Positions 7,901-15,645 of a stretch of 64,000 bases of DNA are shown here, in pieces. Position numbers and translations under genes: made by a program. The DNA lies in assembly GCA_963749365.1 (NCBI GenBank), contig CAVVME010000006.1, positions 68,163 through 132,162 on the forward strand. The letters are read 5' to 3'. This DNA is from WHSW01 sp963749365 (GTDB taxonomy: Bacteria; Actinomycetota; Thermoleophilia; Solirubrobacterales; 70-9). The first letter of the stretch is position 1; every line of letters begins with the position of its first letter. A model generated the notes under the pieces. It saw nothing but the letters and a program-made list of their open reading frames with translations. It was not told the origin of the DNA and did not search any database.

Positions 7901-8239
7901 TTACGCGAGATTCCAGCCGAAATAGACCTCGGTGCGAGCAATCTTGTCGTCGTCGTCGAAGGTGAGGATCTCGGTGTTCCGACCCCTGCCGCCGCCGGAG
8001 ATGTCGCTCTCGTAGGTGACGACCACCTCGTCGCCCGACTCAATCAGCCGAACGAACTCGAAGCGCTGGCGGCGGCCGGCCCCGGGCCAGCAGCGCTCGA
8101 AGTAGCCGTCACGGTCGAGCTGTGGATCCGGAGGGGCAGAGAAGAGGAAGTCATCGCTCAGTCGCTCCTCGAAGAAGCGTCGGTCGCCGGCTGCGAACGC
8201 GGCATAGGAGTCGCGAGCGATCTGTTTGCGGTCGGCCAT
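7901..8239 (-). CDS. SnoaL/NTF2-like protein
   Basis: The 112-residue product has the NTF2-like order: IARDSYAAFAAGDRRFFEERLSDDF at the N-terminus, FEFVRLIESGDEVVVTYESD in the central strands and KIARTEVYFGW at the end. The start at 8239 (MADRKQ) matches the usual beginning of this family; an upstream start at 8302 adds 21 residues but follows no better site. The pocket-lining residues do not identify a substrate. It overlaps the 5' part of a longer frame on the plus strand, which is only coding after about 8284. Confidence 0.7.
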   Translation of the reverse strand: MADRKQIARDSYAAFAAGDRRFFEERLSDDFLFSAPPDPQLDRDGYFERCWPGAGRRQRFEFVRLIESGDEVVVTYESDISGGGRGRNTEILTFDDDDKIARTEVYFGWNLA

Positions 8240-8283
8240 CAGCAGCGAGTCTAGTTCCGCCCCCGCCTCCTCCTTTGCGCCTG

Positions 8284-8859
8284 CTGGCCGATCCCAATCC
8301 AAGTACGAGCCTGGCTGGAGGCGGACTCGCTGTCAGCGCCGGCCACATCTACTGGGCCATTGACTTCCCCATCTCCTCGGACGATCCGGTGATTGCGCGG
8401 GCCAACCTCGACGGCAGCGGGGCCGACGAGAGCTTCATCAACCTGCGCTACGGCAGCTATGCCGGCTGGGGCCTAGCGGTTAACGACAGTCATATCTACT
8501 GGGCCGACTACAACGGCAACACGATCGGACGGGCGAGGCTCGACGGGAGCGACGTCGATCCAAACCACATCATCGTGGGGCCAAACGATGACTCCGAGGA
8601 GGCGTTGTTTGTGCGCCCCTTGGATGTTGCGGCCGACAATCGAACGCAGCTGCCACCTCTAGATGGCGCCGCCGGGGGCGACGGCGATGGCGACCAATCC
8701 TGTGCTGAGGCGAAAGCGAAGCTCAAGAAGGCCAAGAAGAAGCTGAAGAAGGCGAAGAAGGCGCTCAAGCAGGCCAAGCAGAATGACGCCGACGCTCAGG
8801 TGGCGAAGGCGAAGAAGAAGGTCAAGAAGGCGAGGAAGGCTGTTAAGGCCTGCGATTAG
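8284..8859 (+). pseudogene. 3' remnant of a YWTD beta-propeller protein with a Lys-rich tail
   Basis: The frame shows two propeller blades: SAGHIYWA...IARANLDGSGAD and NDSHIYWADYNGNTIGRARLDGSDVD, the low-density-lipoprotein-receptor YWTD pattern. A full protein has several more blades and a signal peptide; these are missing because upstream DNA is occupied by the gene 7901-8239 on the other strand. The last 55 residues after a single Cys (QSCAEAKAKL) are almost purely Lys and Ala heptads ending in KAVKACD, so a basic coiled coil tied by a Cys pair is likely. It is probably a broken secreted protein gene. Confidence 0.55.
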
Positions 8860-8868
8860 GGCTGTCCC

Positions 8869-8962
8869 GCTTCCCATGCAAAGCGCAGCCTCGCCGCGGC
8901 GGCAACAGCGATCAGCGCTGGACTAATGGGCCTGCCCGGGAAGCGGCGCTAGGGCATAGACG
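8869..8962 (-). repeat. Dispersed palindromic repeat, minus copy
   Basis: The minus strand reads a TATGCCCTAGCGCCGC block, then GCGCTGATCGC, then the palindrome (plus-strand GCTTCCCATGCAAAGC, 8869-8884). The order matches the plus copy at 2624-2745. Confidence 0.7.
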
Positions 8963-8983
8963 CTGCTCTCACGATCTCGACGT

Positions 8984-9388
8984 CTAGCCGATATCAGGCC
9001 CGCTGGCCACAGCCTCGATCTCGACGAGTTGCCCGGGCCAGCCGAGGACGGTCACACCGAGCAGTGTGCTTGGCGGTCCACGCTTGCCGAACACTTCCTC
9101 CACCACCCGCCACGCCAGCGCAAGGTCGGCGTCGTCGGTAGTTGCGACGTAGACGGTCGTCTTGACGACGTCGTCTGGCCCGCAGCCAGCGGCGTCGAGA
9201 GCGACAAGGAGGTTGTCGAGTGCCTGGCGAGTCTGGCCCGCGATGTCGCCTTGGCTGACGACCTCTCCGTTGTCATCAAGAGGGCAGGCTCCGGCCGTAA
9301 AGACCGAGCGGCTCGCGGGGGCGCTCGCGGCGTAGGCATACGGAACGCCGGCGTAGAGCGCCGAGGTCTCGATCAGGTCTCGGGGCAC
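8984..9388 (-). CDS. RidA (YjgF/YER057c) family protein
   Basis: At 134 residues it has the length and strands of the RidA family, trimers that hydrolyse reactive enamine/imine intermediates from PLP enzymes: YAYAASAPASRSVFTAGACPLDDNG, GDIAGQTRQALDNLLVALDAAGCGPDDVVKTTVYV and the end LVEIEAVA. The conserved Arg that binds carboxylates in RidA (usually in a xRVxVE end) is not clearly kept (PGQLVEIEAVA), so this may belong to a RidA subfamily without deaminase activity. The start at 9388 gives MPRDLIETSALYAG. It is followed 55 bases later by two NTF2-like genes on the same strand. Confidence 0.8.
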   Translation of the reverse strand: MPRDLIETSALYAGVPYAYAASAPASRSVFTAGACPLDDNGEVVSQGDIAGQTRQALDNLLVALDAAGCGPDDVVKTTVYVATTDDADLALAWRVVEEVFGKRGPPSTLLGVTVLGWPGQLVEIEAVASGPDIG

Positions 9389-9442
9389 CAGCGCAGTGTG
9401 TCATCGACCCCTGGACCAAGAGCGATCCGGCGACCATTGGGC

Positions 9443-9841
9443 CTACTCCTGAAGCCCGGCGGCTTCGAGGGCTTCGTCGCGTGTGGCCCGGTAGGCGTAC
9501 TGGGTGATGCAGCCGTCGCGAACTCTCATCGCCTCCCAACGCTCCCCGTGGATTTTGGCGCCACTCCCCCGACCACGCGCCGCGACGTTCACTCGGAGAA
9601 CGACGCCATCCTCGGACAGGTCCGTCGCCTCAATGATTTCGTAGCGGATCGCCGACCAAAGCTCCTTCTCGACACGGCGGAGAAAGCTAACCACCGCGTC
9701 GCGGCCGTGAATCACATCCGAGTCGATGAGGCTCGCGTCGTACTCGATCTTCGCGTCCATCAGGGCGGCGAACGTATCCCAATCGCGGTCGTTGAATGCG
9801 TCGCTCCATCGTCGGACTGTCTCCACGTTCTCCTGCGACAT
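9443..9841 (-). CDS. SnoaL/NTF2-like protein of the MSQENVE family
   Basis: The 132-residue protein starts MSQENVETVRRWSDAFNDRDW, a start seen in large paralogue sets of Thermoleophilia, and follows the NTF2-like plan (ALMDAKIEYDASLIDSDVIHGRDAVV, then GERWEAMRVRDGCITQYAYRATRDEALEAAG). The function of these proteins is not known. It begins three bases after the stop of its paralogue 9845-10237, so both are likely translated from one message. Confidence 0.75.
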   Translation of the reverse strand: MSQENVETVRRWSDAFNDRDWDTFAALMDAKIEYDASLIDSDVIHGRDAVVSFLRRVEKELWSAIRYEIIEATDLSEDGVVLRVNVAARGRGSGAKIHGERWEAMRVRDGCITQYAYRATRDEALEAAGLQE

Positions 9842-9844
9842 CGC

Positions 9845-10237
9845 CTACTCCGCCAACCCGGCGGCTTCGAGGGCCGACTCGCTCGAGCCGTAGACATCGA
9901 GACGAATCGCCAACCCGTCCCGGATCGTCCACACCTGGCCCTCGTGGCGATCGAGCACCACGCCGCTGCCTTTTCCCTGAACCTTCATCCGATAGATAGC
10001 CACCACGCGGTCGTCAGCGTCGATGAATCGCTCGGGCTCGACGCTCCACATCTCCCAGGCCGCGTCCCAATCGCGCATCCAGCGTGCAAAGCCCTCGCGC
10101 CCCCGGTACTCGCTCTGGTCAGGGGCGTCGTGGTCACGGACCTCAACCTCCGGATCGAGCAGGTGCAAGGGTGCTTCGCCGGTCTGCATCACGTGCGCGA
10201 AGCCTCGCTGTATCAGCTCGACGTTCTCCTGCGACAT
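9845..10237 (-). CDS. SnoaL/NTF2-like protein of the MSQENVE family
   Basis: This 130-residue paralogue of 9443-9841 begins MSQENVELIQRGFAHVMQTGEA and contains LLDPEVEVRDHDAPDQSEYRGREGFARWMRDW, the hallmark first strand-helix of the group, and the C-terminal ESALEAAGLAE. The upstream bases (CGCGGGCGATG just before the start) are almost the same as those before the fragment at 10710-10781, showing duplication together with the leader. The pair is probably co-transcribed leftward. Confidence 0.75.
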   Translation of the reverse strand: MSQENVELIQRGFAHVMQTGEAPLHLLDPEVEVRDHDAPDQSEYRGREGFARWMRDWDAAWEMWSVEPERFIDADDRVVAIYRMKVQGKGSGVVLDRHEGQVWTIRDGLAIRLDVYGSSESALEAAGLAE

Positions 10238-10259
10238 CGCCCGCGCAGTATCGCGCGCC

Positions 10260-10295
10260 GGGGGGAAGGTCGCAGACGCGGAATCGCTTGCTCCG
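10260..10295 (+). repeat. 36-bp hairpin repeat, copy 1
   Basis: Runs from GGGGGAAGGTCG to CTTGCTCCGC and shares 32 of 36 bases with the minus strand of 12848-12883. The inner GCGGA...TCCGC halves can pair. It lies upstream of the NTF2-like gene pair; role unknown. Confidence 0.6.
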
Positions 10296-10468
10296 CTGAC
10301 CTAGCTGCGAAAAAAGAGCTATTTATTACTCAGACTCAAGCTTCGACGCGAGGGAGCGATGCCGCGCGATTCGCGCCGAGGGGCCGGGCGTAGGGGCGCG
10401 GTGGCTGGCATTCGTTCCCAGCCGCGTCCGCCCGGTGCCTGCCGGTGTTGTCGACAAGGCCCCGGGAT

Positions 10469-10651
10469 TCAGCTGTTCGGATATGGGTCTTGGGCGCTGT
10501 CGCCGCCGCTGACCGTCTCAAACGTGGTCCCGTTGCAATTCGGGCACGGGGGCATGGACTTCTCAGACTGCATGGTCAACTCTTGGCCACAGTTCGTGCA
10601 CTTGTACGTGCCCGCCGATACGTCGCTTCCGGTTGGGACTGGCTCTGCCAT
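10469..10651 (-). CDS. Small zinc-ribbon protein
   Basis: A 60-residue protein with two Cys pairs, YKCTNCGQELTM and MPPCPNCNGTTF, spaced about 18 residues apart, which is a complete four-Cys zinc ribbon. The rest is short and flexible. Proteins like this (often annotated rubredoxin- or zinc-ribbon-like) are found across actinobacteria without known function. The start at 10651 (MAEPVPTG) is the only good ATG. It overlaps nothing real and sits just downstream of the broken NTF2-like start at 10710-10781. Confidence 0.7.
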   Translation of the reverse strand: MAEPVPTGSDVSAGTYKCTNCGQELTMQSEKSMPPCPNCNGTTFETVSGGDSAQDPYPNS

Positions 10652-10709
10652 CGAGACCTCCTGCGTTCGTTCGGACCCCCCCTACCCGGCAGGTCCCCGA
10701 CAAAACTCG

Positions 10710-10781
10710 CGCGTTGCCGACGTCGACGCTCTGGAAGGCGGCGAACAGCCTGTGCACGATCTCGACGTTCTCCTGCGGCAT
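10710..10781 (-). pseudogene. N-terminal fragment of an MSQENVE-family gene
   Basis: Only the first 24 codons look like the family (MPQENVEIVHRLFAAFQSVD). The frame then turns to unrelated sequence as it enters the zinc-ribbon gene's upstream region. It is a truncated paralogue. Confidence 0.6.
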
Positions 10782-10889
10782 CGCCCGCGCAGTATCCCGC
10801 GCGAAGGGGGCGAGGAGAAAGATGGCGGCTGGGTGCGTACGCCGACCAAGGCCAGGGTGACGATCGCAGCGATGCTCGAGAGGCTGTTC

Positions 10890-10905
10890 GCATCTCGTCC
10901 AAAGC
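10890..10905 (-). repeat. Palindromic 16-mer, core only
   Basis: On the minus strand GCTTTGGACGAGATGC matches 14 of 16 bases of the copy at 1654-1669. Confidence 0.5.
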
Positions 10906-10937
10906 GCAACCTTCTGGCAGGGGCTTCCTGCTCGAAG

Positions 10938-11459
10938 TTACGCCGAGGTTTGGGCGGCTGGGCGGCTCGAAGCCTCTCGCCGTCCCGCCTGAACGAGCAT
11001 CCAGCCGACCGCGACTAGAGCAGCGCCGAACACCAGGAATCCGATGTCCCAGCCAACCGGCGCGCCGAGGTCATCACGGACGTGGTGAAGACCCAAAATG
11101 TGGTGATCGATGATGCCTTCGACGAGATTGAAGGCGCCCCAGCCGACCAAGAGACCGCCGAAGTGAGCGCGCCAGGGAGGGGCGAGTTCACCCCGCTGCC
11201 AGGCTCGCGTGGCAGCGATCGTACCCGCCAGGACTGCGATCCAAGTGGCCACGTGAAAGAACCCGTCCGCGAGGGTGTTGTCCTCCAGACCACCGACGGT
11301 GCCAGCCGGACAACACCCTTCGTTCGTGAGCAGGTGGTGCCACTGGAAGACCTGGTGAAAGAGGATGCCGTCGACGAATCCGCCGAAGCCGATGCCCATG
11401 AGGAGGGCCGGGAGGAGCGGTGGACGGACCCGGTCGGGCATTGGCCAGCTACTGCCCAA
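10938..11459 (-). CDS. DUF2243 family membrane protein
   Basis: A 173-residue protein with four predicted helices and the DUF2243 signature LLMGIGFGGFVDGILFHQV followed by QWHHLLTNEG. Histidines and acidic residues at helix ends (DGILFHQ, WHH, IDHHILGLHHVRDD) suggest a metal or heme site within the membrane. The family is common in actinobacteria and proteobacteria and has no proven role. The start at 11459 is uncertain by up to 19 residues (another start at MGIGFGG). The gene is alone on this strand. Confidence 0.75.
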   Translation of the reverse strand: MGSSWPMPDRVRPPLLPALLMGIGFGGFVDGILFHQVFQWHHLLTNEGCCPAGTVGGLEDNTLADGFFHVATWIAVLAGTIAATRAWQRGELAPPWRAHFGGLLVGWGAFNLVEGIIDHHILGLHHVRDDLGAPVGWDIGFLVFGAALVAVGWMLVQAGRREASSRPAAQTSA

Positions 11460-11654
11460 TGCCGAGGAGGCCCAAACGCTTCCCCGCCCTCCTCGAGCGA
11501 ATCCGGAGAAGTTGTCTCTCTAGCCGACTCCTCGATTACGGATTGCGCGTCCCAGGGCACGCACCTCTCGGTCGTCCCGAGACCCGGCCGCGAGGACCCG
11601 GTTCTCGATCATGAGACGGAGCACCCCCGCCCCGCGAGACGGACACGACTGAGC

Positions 11655-11864
11655 GTGCGCGAGCGCCAGGTCTTCTCGATGCTTGCCCTCGGCGCCACAG
11701 GTCTCGAGGTCGCCGAAGCCCTCTATCTGTCGCCGGAGACGGTCCGGTCGCATACGCGCACCGCCCGCCGGAAGCTCGGTGCGAGGACCCGGTCGCAAGC
11801 CCTGGCACTGGCGATCAAGAGCGGTCAAATCGACGTAAGAGACCCTTCTGGCGGAGCGCGATAA
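11655..11864 (+). CDS. Solo LuxR-type HTH domain, start uncertain
   Basis: The frame ends in a textbook LuxR/GerE helix-turn-helix: LSVRERQVFSMLALGATGLEVAEALYLSPETVRSHTRTARRKLGARTRSQALALAI. No receiver or sensor domain is visible, and the in-frame DNA before 11460 is antisense to the DUF2243 gene. The GTG at 11655 is the nearest possible start within the domain, but it would cut the first residues, so the real start may be a rarer codon upstream, or this may be the tail of a broken regulator. It could bind DNA but has no obvious input. Confidence 0.5.
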   Translation: MRERQVFSMLALGATGLEVAEALYLSPETVRSHTRTARRKLGARTRSQALALAIKSGQIDVRDPSGGAR

Positions 11865-12001
11865 CGACGTGCCGAGGGGCCAGTCGGTATCGCTCTAGTG
11901 CTCCGCTGCCGGCGCGCAGTTCGGCCGGTGTCACTCTCCCCGCGCACGGAGCATTCCCGGTCGACTGACCCGGGCCCCGTGAGATCGTCGACGGCTAGGG
12001 G

Positions 12002-12571
12002 CTATTGCTTGCTGGCTTTTTTGCGACGACGTGCGGGCTTGCGGCGCTCCGACGCTGGCACCTCGGCTTGGACAACCTCTTTGGTCAGGATCGGAATCTG
12101 CTTCTCCAGGAATGACGCCATCCGCTCCTCCTCGCGGCGGATTCCCTTAGCCATCTTCGCGGTCTCGTCGTCGCCCAACTGGGCGGCGAGCGTCTCGATC
12201 GCAAGATAGGTGGCGATCTCCTCGTGCTCCTCGGAGTACTCGGTCTTGGCATTCTTGAGCTGCTTCTCGGCCCCGCCACTGCCCCGCGCGGCATGGAGTG
12301 GGCCCTTGGCCGTGGCCACGCCACGGCTGAGCAGTTCGTTGGCCTTACCGGTGAGCCCGGCGCCACCGAGTTTCTTCAGCCGGCGCTCGACCTGCTTGCC
12401 GTGCCGCTTGGTTTCCTTCAGGTGGTCCTGCAGCCGCTTCTTATAGACCGGACGCGTGGCCATGCCGATGTGCGCGGTCAGCGAAGTTTCCAGCTCCTTC
12501 TCCTTGCCGTAGGCCTCGGTCAGGTACTGAACGAGCTTCGCCTTGCCCGCTGCGCCGTTGTCGTCCGCCAT
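12002..12571 (-). CDS. YciE/YciF-type (DUF892) ferritin-like protein
   Basis: The 189-residue, all-helical product has the DUF892 pattern LVQYLTEAYGKEKELETSLTAHI, then KKRLQDHLKETKRHGKQVERRLKKLGG and EEHEEIATYLAIETLAAQLGDDETA, giving the glutamate/histidine pairs of a ferritin-like di-iron four-helix bundle. Relatives are induced by osmotic and oxidative stress. The last 20 residues are nearly all Lys, Arg and Ser (RRKPARRRKKASKQ), an unusual extension that could bind nucleic acid. The start at 12571 (MADDNG) has the expected length. Confidence 0.8.
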   Translation of the reverse strand: MADDNGAAGKAKLVQYLTEAYGKEKELETSLTAHIGMATRPVYKKRLQDHLKETKRHGKQVERRLKKLGGAGLTGKANELLSRGVATAKGPLHAARGSGGAEKQLKNAKTEYSEEHEEIATYLAIETLAAQLGDDETAKMAKGIRREEERMASFLEKQIPILTKEVVQAEVPASERRKPARRRKKASKQ

Positions 12572-12945
12572 CAGGGTGTCTCCAATCGTTGCTTGACCCG
12601 GTCCCGGAGGCAGTACCCGCTCTTGGTCGCGGCAACCGGCCCGCTTGAAGTCGACAAGCGACGCCGCTAGAAGCGCACGCTTGGTTCTGGCGCCTTAACC
12701 GCCATGGCGCCTTCGGGCGGGGTCGCTACTCGGAGGCGGACTATCTTCGCCGGCCAGCCGCGGACTTGCCCGGCTCGGACGCTGCGTTTAACCACCCCTT
12801 ACTTATCGATCCCTCTCGTTTTTTTTTGGCTTGCCACTCGGCGGTGTGCGGAGCAAGGCACTCCGCGTCTCCGACCTTCCCCCGTCGCGCCCATGGCCCT
12901 CTCCAGCGGCGCGGTGCTGATCGTCGTCTTTGCGATCCTGGGCCG
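12572..12945. other. Intergenic region with hairpin repeat and T run
   Basis: No gene is supported. It carries a run of nine T at 12819-12827 and the second 36-bp hairpin repeat at 12848-12883. The run after 12892 (ATG in another frame) encodes a short hydrophobic stretch that is not convincing as a gene. Confidence 0.5.
12848..12883 (-). repeat. 36-bp hairpin repeat, copy 2
   Basis: Minus strand of the element at 10260-10295, with four mismatches. Here the hairpin GCGGAG...CTCCGC is perfect around a seven-base loop. Confidence 0.6.
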
Positions 12946-13320
12946 ATGCGTCTGCTGGTCGACGGGATGAACGTGATCGGGAGCCGGCCGGACGGCTGGT
13001 GGCGCGACCGTGACCGGGCGATGGCCCGTCTAGTCGATCGGCTCGAGCGCTGGTCGGCCGCCAGCGGCGACGACGTCACCGTCGTCTTCGAGCGCAGGCC
13101 CCGACCGCCAATCGCCTCGCCGGTAATCGAGATCGCGCACGCGCCGGCGCCTGGACTCAACGCCGCCGACGACGAGATCGTCCGCCGCGTGCGGGCCGAT
13201 CCGGACCCGCGCTCGATCCGGGTCGTCACCTCTGACCACGTGCTCACCGACCTCGTCCACGGCCTGGGTGCAACGGTCGAACCTGCGGCGGGGTTCCGCG
13301 ACCGAATCGAAGCCGCTTAG
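12946..13320 (+). CDS. NYN-domain (YacP-like) ribonuclease family protein
   Basis: The 124-residue protein starts MRLLVDGMNVIGSRPDGWWRDR, the NYN/PIN-like signature in which the first Asp and Asn bind metal. Later VTVVFERRP, NAADDEIVRRVRADPD and IRVVTSDHVLTDLV give the remaining acidic residues of the active site. YacP-type NYN proteins act on RNA. The ATG at 12946 is at the conserved family start; the frame upstream to 12766 is not coding. It is a single gene. Confidence 0.8.
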   Translation: MRLLVDGMNVIGSRPDGWWRDRDRAMARLVDRLERWSAASGDDVTVVFERRPRPPIASPVIEIAHAPAPGLNAADDEIVRRVRADPDPRSIRVVTSDHVLTDLVHGLGATVEPAAGFRDRIEAA

Positions 13321-13464
13321 CGAAGGTCAGTTCGGACAGGCTCGGCGTCGGCCTTCCACCACGCAGATGTGGCGTTCGAGCTTCGGCTAGCCCCGCGTCG
13401 TCCTTGCCGGAGCGAGTTGGTCCTGCGGCCGAGACGCCTCCTGTCACGCGGACGCAGAAGTGTC

Positions 13465-13480
13465 GCTTTGCATGGAAAGC
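13465..13480 (+). repeat. Palindromic 16-mer, identical to the copy at 1177
   Basis: GCTTTGCATGGAAAGC is identical in all 16 bases to 1177-1192, 12 kb away. Confidence 0.75.
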
Positions 13481-13531
13481 GGAACCCCTGGTTGCCTGCC
13501 GCCTGAAAGAGCTGCTCGTCCGGTCGGTTTC

Positions 13532-13798
13532 CTAGGCCCCCTTGCGTAACAGGTTCAGCGTCTCCCGTTCGGGCACGCCCTCGTCGAGCTCCTTCTGACG
13601 CTCGATCTCAGCGTCGAGCTCGGCGCCGAAGAGAAGCGCCACGTTGGTGAGCCACAACCATCCGACGAGGACGATCGCCCCGGCGAACGCCCCGAAGAGC
13701 GCGCCGACGTTGGCGACCTGCGAGATGTAGAGCGAGAAGCCGGCCGAGGCGACGAACCAGACGAGCACTCCGGCGAGCGCCCCGGGGCGTCCCGTCAT
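13532..13798 (-). pseudogene. C-terminal remnant of a YihY/BrkB-type membrane protein
   Basis: The 88 residues match only the end of the YihY/virulence-factor BrkB family: PGALAGVLVWFVASAGFSLYIS, then VGALFGAFAGAIVLVGWLWLTNVALLFGAELDAEIER. The first ~180 residues and four helices are missing. Upstream on this strand (13799 onward) there is no continuing homology, only a short unrelated frame. The ATG at 13798 is probably accidental. Confidence 0.7.
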
Positions 13799-14095
13799 GT
13801 GACCCTCAGCGGCTGAGCCAGGGCGGGTGCGGAACTCGCTGCGCTACCTGCTTCAGGCCGAGCCGCCCTACTACGGCGTCGCGGCGGGCGGGATCTTCCT
13901 GCCCTGCTCCTCGACCTCCGCGTCCTCGTCGGCGTCCTTGCCCTTCTCCTTGTCACCCCAGACGGGGATCGGGCTGAGATCTTCCCGGTCGAGATCAATC
14001 TCTCACACCGGCGCGGGGCTCGCGGGCTGCGTCACTGGCACCAACTGGCGCACCACCGGCGCACTGCGATTGGGCACCGCTTGGATAAGCCGTTT
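13799..14095. other. Spacer with short charged frame
   Basis: No full gene is seen. On the minus strand, 13871 to about 14005 encodes a hydrophilic tail that includes DLSPIPVWGDKEKG and ends IPPAATP before tandem TAG stops; it lacks a start codon. It may be the last part of a lost gene downstream of cox3. Confidence 0.4.
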
Positions 14096-14722
14096 CTAGA
14101 TGATGTAGACGGTGGTGAAGACGATGATCCACATGACGTCGACGAAGTGCCAGTAGATCCCCGGTATCTCGACCCCGAGATGGTCCTTGGCCTCGGGTCC
14201 GAAATGGCCGCGCCAGGCGCGGACGTTGGCGAAGGTGAGTAGCAGCAGGCCGACGAAGACGTGGGCGCCGTGGAGGCCCGTCAGCCCGTAGAAGATCGAG
14301 CCGAAGGCGCCGTCGCGGGCGCTGAAGCCGATGTGGATGTACTCGTTGATCTGGATGAAGAGGAAGGTCGCGCCGAGCAGCCAGGTCGTCATCAGGCCCA
14401 TCCGCATCCCGAGGCGGTTGCCCTTGCGCGCTCCCTCCAGCCCCCAGTGCATGGTCAGGCTCGAGGAGACGAGGATCGCCGTGTTGACGCCGGCGATCGC
14501 CACCGGGAGCTCGAACCCCTCCGGTGGCCAGGGACCGTCGTTGGAGACCACGCGGAGGAAGAAGTAGGAGGCGAAGAACGCCCCGAAGAGCATGATCTCC
14601 GAGACGATGAAGATCAGGATGCCGAGCGTCTGGCGGTCGATCCGCGAGCTCTGGTGGGCCTCGGGGGGCCCGTGGTGCTCGTGCGGCTCGGGCTGGCCGA
14701 CGGCGACCGAGGCGGACTCCAT
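14096..14722 (-). CDS. ctaE: Cytochrome c oxidase subunit III
   Basis: The 208-residue protein has the COX3 profile: five or more helices, LGILIFIVSEIMLFGAFFASYFFLR, the ALTMHWGLEGARKGN-like region (SSLTMHWGLEGAR), GLTGLHGAHVFVGLLLL and the end IYWHFVDVMWIIVFTTVYI. It is the third core subunit of a heme-copper oxidase. The first 30 residues are polar and rich in His and Glu. The start ATG at 14722 shares one base with the TGA of the stress-domain gene before it (TGATG), so translation is coupled. Order: coxB, coxA, stress protein, cox3. Confidence 0.93.
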   Translation of the reverse strand: MESASVAVGQPEPHEHHGPPEAHQSSRIDRQTLGILIFIVSEIMLFGAFFASYFFLRVVSNDGPWPPEGFELPVAIAGVNTAILVSSSLTMHWGLEGARKGNRLGMRMGLMTTWLLGATFLFIQINEYIHIGFSARDGAFGSIFYGLTGLHGAHVFVGLLLLTFANVRAWRGHFGPEAKDHLGVEIPGIYWHFVDVMWIIVFTTVYII

Positions 14723-15645
14723 CAGGCCTCCACCCCCGCCGGCTCGCCGCTCGGGGACGGCCGCTCGCCGCTCGCGCGCGTCTCGACGTGCTCGACCGGC
14801 TTGTCGGTGATCGCCTCGACCCGCTCGATCAGCCCCTCCTCGAGCCACTTCGACTGCTGGCCGGCGAGGGTCGAGACGAGGATGTCGTCGATCCGGTAGT
14901 GCTCGATCGCGTTCTGGATCGCCGCGAACGGCTCCGGGCTCATCGGCTGGCCGGTGGCGTCGATCTCCGAGCGATAGAGCTCCGCGAGCGTGCTCGCGAG
15001 CCGCGTGCAGACATCCTCGCGGCTGAGGTCGCCCGAGCGCGGGCAGATGATCGTGTAGCGGTGCGGCGTTTCGGCGGCCCGACCCTTGAGCCGGGCGACG
15101 AGGTCCGGGCTGGCGATCGTCTGCGTGCCGACGACCAGGGTGTGGGTGACGTCCCAGCGGACCGCGTCGTCGTCGACCCGGACCGGGATGTGGGTGACCG
15201 GCACCTCGAATCGCTGCTTCGCCCACTCGACCAGGTCGCGCCGCATGATCCCGAAGCGGGACTCGTACAGGCACGAGATCAGCACCTCGCCGGGCGCGAA
15301 GGCGCGCACCGAGTCGTCGAGCGCCAGCCAAGGCTCGGGGTCCATCACCGCTCCCGAGGCCTCGATCCCGAACGCGGCCAAGACCGACTGCGTTACCTCG
15401 ACCCGGCTCTGGGAGGCGTCGCGGACCTCGTCGCGATCGACGATCTGACCGACGATCGGCTGGTTCTGCGGCGCCGCGACGGCGACCGCGTCGGCGCCGG
15501 CGTCGACGCGCTCGCGCAGCGCCTCGAGCAGCCGCCGGCCGCCGGCGACCTCGTTGAGGAAGGCGAGCACGGTGCCGCCCTCGCTCCAATCGACGGTGGT
15601 ATGCGGGTCGTCGACCGGGTAGCTGGCCAGCTCCGCCTCGGTCAC
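14722..15645 (-). CDS. Tandem universal-stress-like protein inside the oxidase operon
   Basis: This 307-residue product has two alpha/beta modules (about residues 20-165 and 168-290), each with a GTVLAFLNEVAGG or HTLVVGTQT first strand and an ending like EVLISCLYESRFGIMRRDLVEWAKQRFEVPVTHIPV. The start is GTG at 15645: it overlaps the coxA stop as GTGA and follows GGAGGAGTCC, so it is translationally coupled. The stop overlaps the cox3 start. The USP ATP-binding GxxG loop is not obvious. A stress-domain protein locked between oxidase subunits suggests a role in oxidase assembly or energy sensing, but this is inference. A paralogue lies at 1-477. Confidence 0.85.
   Translation of the reverse strand: MTEAELASYPVDDPHTTVDWSEGGTVLAFLNEVAGGRRLLEALRERVDAGADAVAVAAPQNQPIVGQIVDRDEVRDASQSRVEVTQSVLAAFGIEASGAVMDPEPWLALDDSVRAFAPGEVLISCLYESRFGIMRRDLVEWAKQRFEVPVTHIPVRVDDDAVRWDVTHTLVVGTQTIASPDLVARLKGRAAETPHRYTIICPRSGDLSREDVCTRLASTLAELYRSEIDATGQPMSPEPFAAIQNAIEHYRIDDILVSTLAGQQSKWLEEGLIERVEAITDKPVEHVETRASGERPSPSGEPAGVEA

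Noticed and set aside
11082..11655. Long N-terminal part of the plus frame that ends in the LuxR domain
   Set aside because: It is antisense to the DUF2243 gene up to 11459 and has no domain.
12892..12970. Short hydrophobic frame before the NYN gene
   Set aside because: Only about 20 residues and no start context; likely spurious.
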